Assembly: GCF_963676685.1 (NCBI RefSeq)
Contig: NC_092350.1
Location: forward strand, 40,519,373 to 40,583,372
Reading direction: 5' to 3'
Origin: Mytilus edulis
Taxonomy: Eukaryota > Mollusca > Bivalvia > Mytilida > Mytilidae
Length of the DNA stretch: 64,000 nucleotides
Shown: in pieces, positions 50,101 to 59,100 of the stretch
How positions within the stretch are numbered: position 1 is the stretch's first letter
Layout of the letters: each line of letters starts with the position of its first letter
Made by a program: the position numbers and the translations under genes
Notes under the pieces: model-generated
The model's input: the letters and a program-made list of their open reading frames with translations, nothing else
What the model was told of the DNA's origin: nothing
Database searches by the model: none

Positions 50101-53100
50101 CCTTTGACAAAAATATAAAAAATTCAAAATATTTGAACCAACCAATTTATCAGAAAAATTACACTGGTTATATAGCAGTTTGACAAACACTAATTTTGAT
50201 CATCGAGAAGCTTAATATTCCCTTAACAACACAACGTAATTAAAACGGTTAGCTGATTTTACAGAGTTATATCCCTGTAGTGTTAGGTACCACCTTAATT
50301 GTTTAAAGCTCAAGCTTCCTATATTTCTTTTGTTTTTGCTAAAACAAGTTACATGTAAAGTTAATAAAAAAATATGCATGCAGATACTTCCATTTTGCAT
50401 TTAAGTCTTAGTTCTTCCTAAACTGACTAAGTCAATGGTACTGAGTCATGTCTATAAAGGTAAATGATTCCTTTTTTAACCCTTAGTAAACTCAGCTCAA
50501 TTTGTGGTGCGGTTCATAATGCACTGATATAACGAAGAAAAATAACAATTTCAAAAACATCCGCTAATAATTGAATTGTCTGTGTAACAGAAACTTATTT
50601 CAAATTTCAGACCGTTCAGGACATGACAGTTACACGTCAATGTCTACTGCTAATCAAATTCTGTATTTCATTTTTTCACTCCATCTACTTTTCTTAAATG
50701 CTTTTAACAAAAGCAAAGGAACTTGTACTTTTTTTACTACATTTAATGACTTCTTAACTCTAAATTATTCTAAGCAACTGTGAAATTGACAGGTTTTAAA
50801 TAAATCGGAAATATTTCCATATTTACTGAGACTTCATCTCTTAGATACATTAAACAATTGACATTTATAAGAGGAAGCACTCCGCTATCTGTTAAATGAT
50901 TCCATTTTATCAAGTATAAAATTGTATGGATAATTTTTCAGACACTATGCTAAATATTGTGGTTCTGTAAAATGTTTATCAAATTAGCCAGAATCTGACA
51001 TAGCATAGCTAATAGGTTGTCTTTATCTTTAATATGGTAATCTTCAATATAATGTATGTAAATTGATGTCTGAGTAAAGACATAAAGACTTACAGGTTAC
51101 TGAACATAATTCTATTATTCTTCTTCAGAATACAGTTATTATAATATCGTTTGTCTTATTTCACAAATATTTAAATATTTATGAGGGATAACATGACTGG
51201 AAAGTTTAAAATTTCTGTAAAATCTATCCTACACCAGGCACTGACAGACACTACTATGAAACCAATAACTGAGTGAAATCATAGCTCATATGCGAAATAT
51301 GGCCATTGTATTTGTTAATATAATTATTATTCTAACTTTCCCCAAAAATGCAAGCTGCACATGTATTCCATATTTCATTCAATCAAAATATGGTCTTTTA
51401 ACTATAACCTATCTTTGAAGGTAAAAACATTCTCAATTTTGATTTTAAGTTTTAACTTATTTATGACAGTGGATCACAATCATAACTGGAGTCTTAACTT
51501 ATCTATGACAGTGAATCACAATTGTTCCGGAAGTCTTAACTTATCTTTGACAGTAAATCACAATTGTAACTGAATTCTAAACTTATCTATGACAGTGAAT
51601 CACAATTGTAACTGAAATCTTAACTTATCTATGACAGTGAATCCCAATTGTAACTGAAGTCTTAACTTATCTATGACAGTAAATAACAGTTGTAACTCAG
51701 AAGTCTAAACTTATCTATGACAGTTAATCACAATTGTAACTGAAGTCTAAACTTATCTATGACAGTGAATCACAATTGTAACTGAAGTATAAACTTATCT
51801 ATGACAGTGAATCATAATTGTTCCGGAAGTCTTAACTTATCTATGACAGTAAATCACAATTGTAACTGAAGTCTTAACTTATCTATGACAGTAAGTCACA
51901 ATTGTAATTGAAGTCTAAACTTATCTATGACAGTAAATCACAGTTGTAACTGAAGTCTTAACTTATCTATGACAGTAAATAACAGTTGTAACTCAGAAGT
52001 CTTAACTTATCTATGACAGTTAATCACAATTGTAACTGAAATCTTAACTTATCTATGACAGTGAATCACAATTGTAACTGAAGTATAAACTTATCTATGA
52101 CAGTGAATCACAATTGTAACTGAAGTCTTAACTTATCTATGACAGTAAGTCACAATTGTAACTGAGTCTTAACTTATCTATGACAGTGAATCCCAATTGT
52201 AACTGAAGTCTTAACTTATCTATGACAGTTAATCACAATTGTAACTGAAGTCTTAACTTATCTATGACAGTAAGTCACAATTGTAATTGAAGTCTAAACT
52301 TATCTATGATAGTAAATCACAGTTGTAACTGAAGTCTAAACTTATCTATGACAGTAAATCACAGTTGTAACTCAGAAGTCTAAACTTATCTATGACAGTT
52401 AATCACAATTGTAACTGAAGTCTAAACTTATCTATGACAGTGAATCACAATTGTAACTGAAGTATAAACTTATCTATGACAGTGAATCACAATTGTAACT
52501 TAAGTCTTAACTTATCTATGACAGTAAGTCACAATTGTAACTGAAGTCTAAACTTATCTATGACAGTAAATCACAGTTGTAACTGAAGTCTAAACTTATC
52601 TATGACAGTGAATCACAGTTGTAACTGATGTACATGTCTAAACTTATCAATGACAGTTAATCCCAATTGTAACTGATGTCTAAACTTATCTATGACAGTG
52701 AATCCCAATTGTAACTGAAGTCTTAACTTATCTATGACAGTTAATCACAATTGTAACTGAAGTCTTAACTTATCTATGACAGTAAGTCACAATTGTAATT
52801 GAAGTCTAAACTTATCTATGACAGTAAATCACAGTTGTAACTGAAGTCTAAACTTATCACAATTGTAACTGAAGTCTAACTTATCTATGACAGTGAATCA
52901 CAATTGTAACTGAAGTATAAACTTATCTATGACAGTGAATCACAATTGTAACTGAAGTCTAAACTTATCTATGACAGTAAGTCACAATTGTAACTGAAGT
53001 CTAAACTTATCTATGACAGTAAGTCACAATTGTAACTGAAGTCTAAACTTATCTATGACAGTTGATCACAATTATAACTGAAGTCTACACTTATCTATGA

Positions 53101-56100
53101 CAGTGAATCATTATTCTTACCAAAGCATTAGCTTATTTATGACAGATTTTTTACTATAAAGTCAAAGCATAAGTATATTTAAAGCAGTGAAAACGTCACT
53201 ACTCTAACCTAGTTTTAAATTACCATTCAAGGAAATATAAATCCTTTCTAACTTAAGTCTTAATTACTGTAAGTTTCAACATACCTATAGATATGAATCC
53301 AACATACATATAAATATGAAACAAAAATGAAACACAATTCTTACTTAAGTTTTAACATACCAACAGAAATGAATCACAATAATAACTTAAATTTTAACAT
53401 ACCTATGCAGTAAATGAGCTTCTAAATCAGATCTGGGTAAAACTTCTTCACAGTAATCTACATTAGGACACACTACTAATAACTTATCTAACAATCTGAA
53501 AATAGAAACATCAAAAGTAGGTCACAGATGTCAATTTATCTGAAACAAATATTGAATTAAAAGAACATGAAGAAAGAGCAGTTTTATTATAAATACAGAC
53601 AATTTTTTATGCTCTTTGTTAGGTTTTGTTTTTGTATCTTTCACACATTTCCCATTTCTAGTCTCAGATTTAATACTATAGGTCTCAGCCAGTTTGTTAC
53701 ATAATTAATATCTAAAAATAAATATTATCTAGAAAAGAATAATAAAACTAAGTCACAGTAATTCCAGAACTTGGGTTCAATTTCATCACTGAAACTAAAT
53801 AAATTGCTAGAACAAAATTTTATATGTCACTAGGAAAATTGGACAAACACTAACTACTGACATGGTCAAGAGATCTCAATTATATGCATTGTATAACCAG
53901 ATGCTCCACAGGGCGCAGCTTTATACGACCGCAGCATTCGAACCCTGAACATTGGGGGAAGTATGAACACAACATTCAAGCTTGATACAGCTCTGAATTT
54001 GGATTGTGATTAAATCAATAAGTTGACACAACACAGGTTTCTGACACATAATGAATGTGGTCTAAGAACTTAAACTTAAAAACTTATTAAATTTTAAATT
54101 GGACATTACCTCTTATGGTCCAATATCCAAAATGTAAATACATGGTTAGATTCAGCATATCAAAGAACCTCAAGAATTCAATTTTTGATGAAATCAAATA
54201 TTAGTTCAATTTTGGACCCTTTAGACCTCAATGTGGACCAATCTGATAACCGGGCCCAAACATCAAAAATCTAAATACATGGTTAGATTAAGCATAATTA
54301 TTATCAAAGAACCTCATATATAAAAAAAAATTTGAAATCAAACAAAGTTTAATTTTGGACCACGATTTGGACCAACTTGAAAACTGGGCCCATAATAAAA
54401 ATTATAAGTACATGTTTAGATAAACTCCAATACTCCCAAAATCAATCCCAACCTTCCTTTAGTGGTCATAAACCTGGTGTCAAAATTTCATAGATTTCTA
54501 TTTACTTAAACTAAAGTTATAGTGCCAAAACCAAGAAAATGCTTATTTGGGCCCTTTTTGTCCCCTAATTCCCAAACTGTTGGGACCAAAACTTCCAAAA
54601 TCAATCCCAACCTTCCTTTTATGGTCATAAACCTTGTGTTTAAATTTCATAGATTTCTATTCACTTATACTAAAGTTATAGTGCGAAAACTAAAAGTCTT
54701 TGGACGCAGACGACGCCAACGTCATACCAATATACGACCATTTTTTTTTATTTTTGCAGTCGTATAACAATTATATTCCTTATACTGACTTGTTAGAAAA
54801 AGACAATTATTATTACAGACTTTCCATATTTAATAATGAGACATTAAAGAGACCTGTTGTGACTGCAAACGGGACACCAATCAACCAGAGATCAAAGGAT
54901 GAAGGATGGAAACAACTATAGGACACTATATATATGGCCTTCAACAATGAGAAAAACCCACACTGTACAGCAAACTGTAAATAAAAACATACACTGAAAA
55001 CAAAAAATTCAAACAAGAAAACTTTCATGACATTCAACAACAACTAGGTAGCAATGAATAACAGGATTCTGACTGTGTAAACAGTAACTACAGACTCAAG
55101 TCCTATATATATAGATTGAGGGCTCTGAGTCCCAAAATTTACGTACAGATCTTAAATCATGAACTTTGTAATAGCTGAAGTTAATTATATTTTGTCACAA
55201 AGTCCTTAAATCAGTTCACAGATATATATACAAGGAAACGAAGCTATTCTAAGTTAAGTAATAGTCTGGTATTTACTGTAGTAGAAAATTTATGTAAACA
55301 AGTTCACTTAGAAGACAAAAACATTGATATTAATCTCTTACAGTCAATTTATCTCCGAGTCAAATTTCTGGATTTTATCACTTCCTTTTAACCATCAATA
55401 GAACCTTTATTCCAGCCGATTACAGACGAATATACAATATTAGGATTTCCATTTATAAGACGACTGAATCACCTTTATAATTCTGCATGGACAAATAACT
55501 TGATCCAATACTTGTTTATTTCATGTTATGGAATGGGTGTCATTTTCTGCTTGGGATCATATAGACTTCACATGACGCCTTCTTGGACATTTAGTTTTCT
55601 AACATCTATACAGAAGGGACTTAAAAGATATGCATATTCTTCAGAACAAATGCCTGCTAGACTTAATCATCATTTGGTAAATGTAATCATCCTAAATAGG
55701 TTCCAACATTTAAAGATCTGATGGCAATCACATGATCTTTAATGTGAATTTTTGTCATTGTCTGCATGATCAAAACAGTTAGATGTCAAGGGGACAATCA
55801 ACAGTTGAAGTAAAACAAACAATAAAATGGCGTTAAAGAAAACAACAAAAAGTCACAAACAAAAAATTCTAGAAATGACTACTGAAAAAACAGAAAAAAC
55901 TGCAAAATTTGGTGATCTCAGTTACTCAGAAAGGGTAAGATGATTGTGCTCGGACCCTAGTTAGCAAACATGGTCATAGTTGTTCATGGCAAGTCACATA
56001 CAAGTGTTTTCATTCATAATTTTCTTGCTACATTGCTGCTACTGACTTAGGCCAACTAAAATTAATTAGTAGATTTTCATCCAAATTTTTGAAAAAAATG

Positions 56101-59100
56101 GGGCGGGTGGGAGGATTTTATTTTTTAAATTCTATTTCATATGAAACCTTCTTGTCACGTGTTATTCATATGCAATTGTAATAATAAGCTTGTATCATGT
56201 AAATACATGTACATGCATAAGGTATAGTGTATAAGACAATAACAATCAAAACCAAGGAGTAAACAAAAACTCATAAAACCAAAAGACATTTAAATCAACA
56301 GTTACAAATAATAAATAAGAAACAACACGAACTCCACTAAAAACTGGAAATGAAATCAGATGCTCCGGAATGGTCAGCATTTCCTGCAAAGTATACGGCA
56401 CCGGTCGTCGTGTTATTTCTTTGTTCAGTTCAGTAATGATGGAAGGTTATTACGACTTATGAATAATATCAGATATCATGATGGCGACAATAAAATTTCT
56501 CGAGTGATGACCTTAATTTGATTGATTCATAGCCCTGTCAGACCTGTCTTAGCAACTTTTGAGAAAGCAGCATTCCTCGTTCAACAAAACCAACGTATCA
56601 ATTGAGACACATATACTCCATTATGCTGGTGCTGCTTTTTCAAATTCGTAAATACATATCTCTGATTGGCAACCACTGTTCTACATGTAATTGCCGCTTT
56701 AGAAACCCATTTTATAGTAAAAAGCAGAAACGTGGAGAAATGCTCTCTTCAGTTGGATGACTTGCACCAAATTTATTTTGCGTTCTGAGCAATTTGTTGT
56801 TGTTCTAATAAAATGATACAAATGTATTGGTATGCAACACAAGTATGAATGTATGAAGTACAGAATAAAACTAAAACTCAAACAGTGTTGAAATAATAGG
56901 GTTGGCAGGCGCGTAGCTACGTTTACGTCAAAACACCCGGGCGTACACTTGAATTTTGTCAAAAAAATATTTTAATCTAAAGAAAATAAAAATAACTTGT
57001 TAGAAGCACATCAGCTTTATAATTCTTTCTTCGTTGGCTTGTAATTGTGGATAAAATTGACGAAATTTAATTTCAGTCAAATGGTATCATATCATTTATT
57101 TGTTCATTTTCTGTCAAGTCTAAAGCTACTTTGAGTTTTATACTCCCTTCCCTTCTGTTTTAAGCAATCCTTTATCTCCTTAGAATCGTTTTGTGGTTTA
57201 CAGTTTTGTTGAGCCTGTGACATACATTTGTATTTATGACACCAAAGCGCGACATAGCGATCATTTATGGCTTCTTATAAATTATCAATGCATCAATCTT
57301 CTTAAATTGTCATGAAACTTGGGCCAAAACTAGTAGTACTCCAGATCAAGAAAAAATATCTAAAGGAAATGTTGGATTTTTTTAAAATCCTGTAATGGAC
57401 TGATAAATGGATTCACTTTTTGCAGGAGGAATCATTGACAAAAAAAACAGGATTTCACAGAACCCTTTACGATATCTAATATTGGACCAACATCTCTGAA
57501 ACTTTAATGTTCATTTACGAAATTTGGAAATAGAAAGGTTATTTTGTTGGTTAATTGCTTTACCCTCACAGCTCTTTTAAAACATATTTAAAAGCTACTG
57601 GTTTTGAAATTATCTCTGAATCCAATGACTATTATATTTCAAATTAACAAAATGAATAATTTAACATAACAAATAAACCATTTAGATTGTAAAGTATGTT
57701 GCTACTGATGAGTTTTTAATGATAGGAACGGTATTCATTCTCGATAACTCATTAGCTTCCAGGGGCCTCGCTCCCTAGATCTAATCCACTACCAGAAATT
57801 GTTTGACATGGATCAGTTTGGGGACCTCAGACCCCTCGCCAAGGTTCGAGCGTACACGTTAAAATGAACTAGCTACGCCACTGGTTGGTCCTTAATATGC
57901 AAATATAATTACAATGTGGAACATAAAGTTGTTAGACGACTCTATCGCGGGTATTGGGACAGAGGATGTGTGCTGTTTGTCTACAAAAAACGAAAGGCAT
58001 GGATAGATCTAAATCTAAGGGCTTGCTATAAATTATTAAATTAGAAATGCGTATGTTTGTCGACTTTCTGAACTCAATATATACGGTCACCAAGCTAACA
58101 AGTTCAATGATCATGCTTGTGTCAATTTCTTTGTTCCAGTCACGATTTTTGTATCAATGTGTTCCTCGATTCTAACGCTTTTGGGTTTCATTCACAGTCC
58201 AAATTTCTTGACACAAAGTCATTGTATAAATAAGAAAAATCCAAGGTGTTTTACTCACAAACATTTTTGACATACAGCGATTTGCGTTCTTGAACACAGC
58301 GTATTACCCGTAACCCGAATATTTCACGACCTTCTCGTAATCAATCTCTATTCTCGGTAAATTATGTTGTCATCATAGATCAGTAGAATATATCGACTGA
58401 ATCATTTAGTAAGAAACACGAAAACCGAAATTTAAAACAGAAAGTTTTAAATGAAACGAAATTATCGACGGTTATCGGTAACGGAAATGAACGAAATCCG
58501 GAAATCGTATATTTTTCAAAAATAAAAAAAATCGGGGCGGGAAGATTTCAGAGGGGCGGGCGGGGATGAAAATCTATCAATTAATTTTAATTGGCCTTAT
58601 AAGGAAGCTATTGAACAGTAAAATCTAAGTTCTCTCTTCAAAAGTTTTACTGAAACCATCATGATTTTGTTGACCATTGTTGAATATTTTTGTTTAAGAA
58701 TACTATGCATATGTTCCAATAGTTTTGCTTACAATTCCTTCCTCTTTTTCTCATTAACCAAATCACAAAACACAAGTGGAATGTTTTAAATTGGAATCAA
58801 AATACATACAGCATCAAGTAAGGTTGGGGATAACCAAAAACATTTTTTGTTTACTTTTGAGCCAACATACCAACGATAAACCGAATAAACATTCTGTTAC
58901 CAAAAAAGATTTCAATGTGTCTTGAAATAACCTAAAACAAATTTTCTCTGATAAGCAACGACAGTCTAATTGAGATAAAAATAAGTTGATAATTGTCAAT
59001 ATCAGAATTGTGTTTTGATAAACCAAGATCGTACATGACGATATTAGCTGGTTTATTTTCGTAACAGATCCAAACTTCATTCCATCAAAATAACAATTTG

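Noticed and set aside
51361..51573. Plus-strand ORF with a 14-residue periodic sequence
   Set aside because: It is the translation of the 42-bp intronic array, runs only over the first units and is antisense to LNX.
53476..53495. Shared 11-mer 'taacttatcta' between LNX exon 2 and the 42-bp array
   Set aside because: Unlike the 75-bp array, no longer homology to the exon or splice site is present, so a chance AT-rich match is more likely.
55500..55721. 73-residue ORF, possible decayed element protein
   Set aside because: No recognisable domain, flanking stops in the same frame and location inside an intron; left as an unassigned note.
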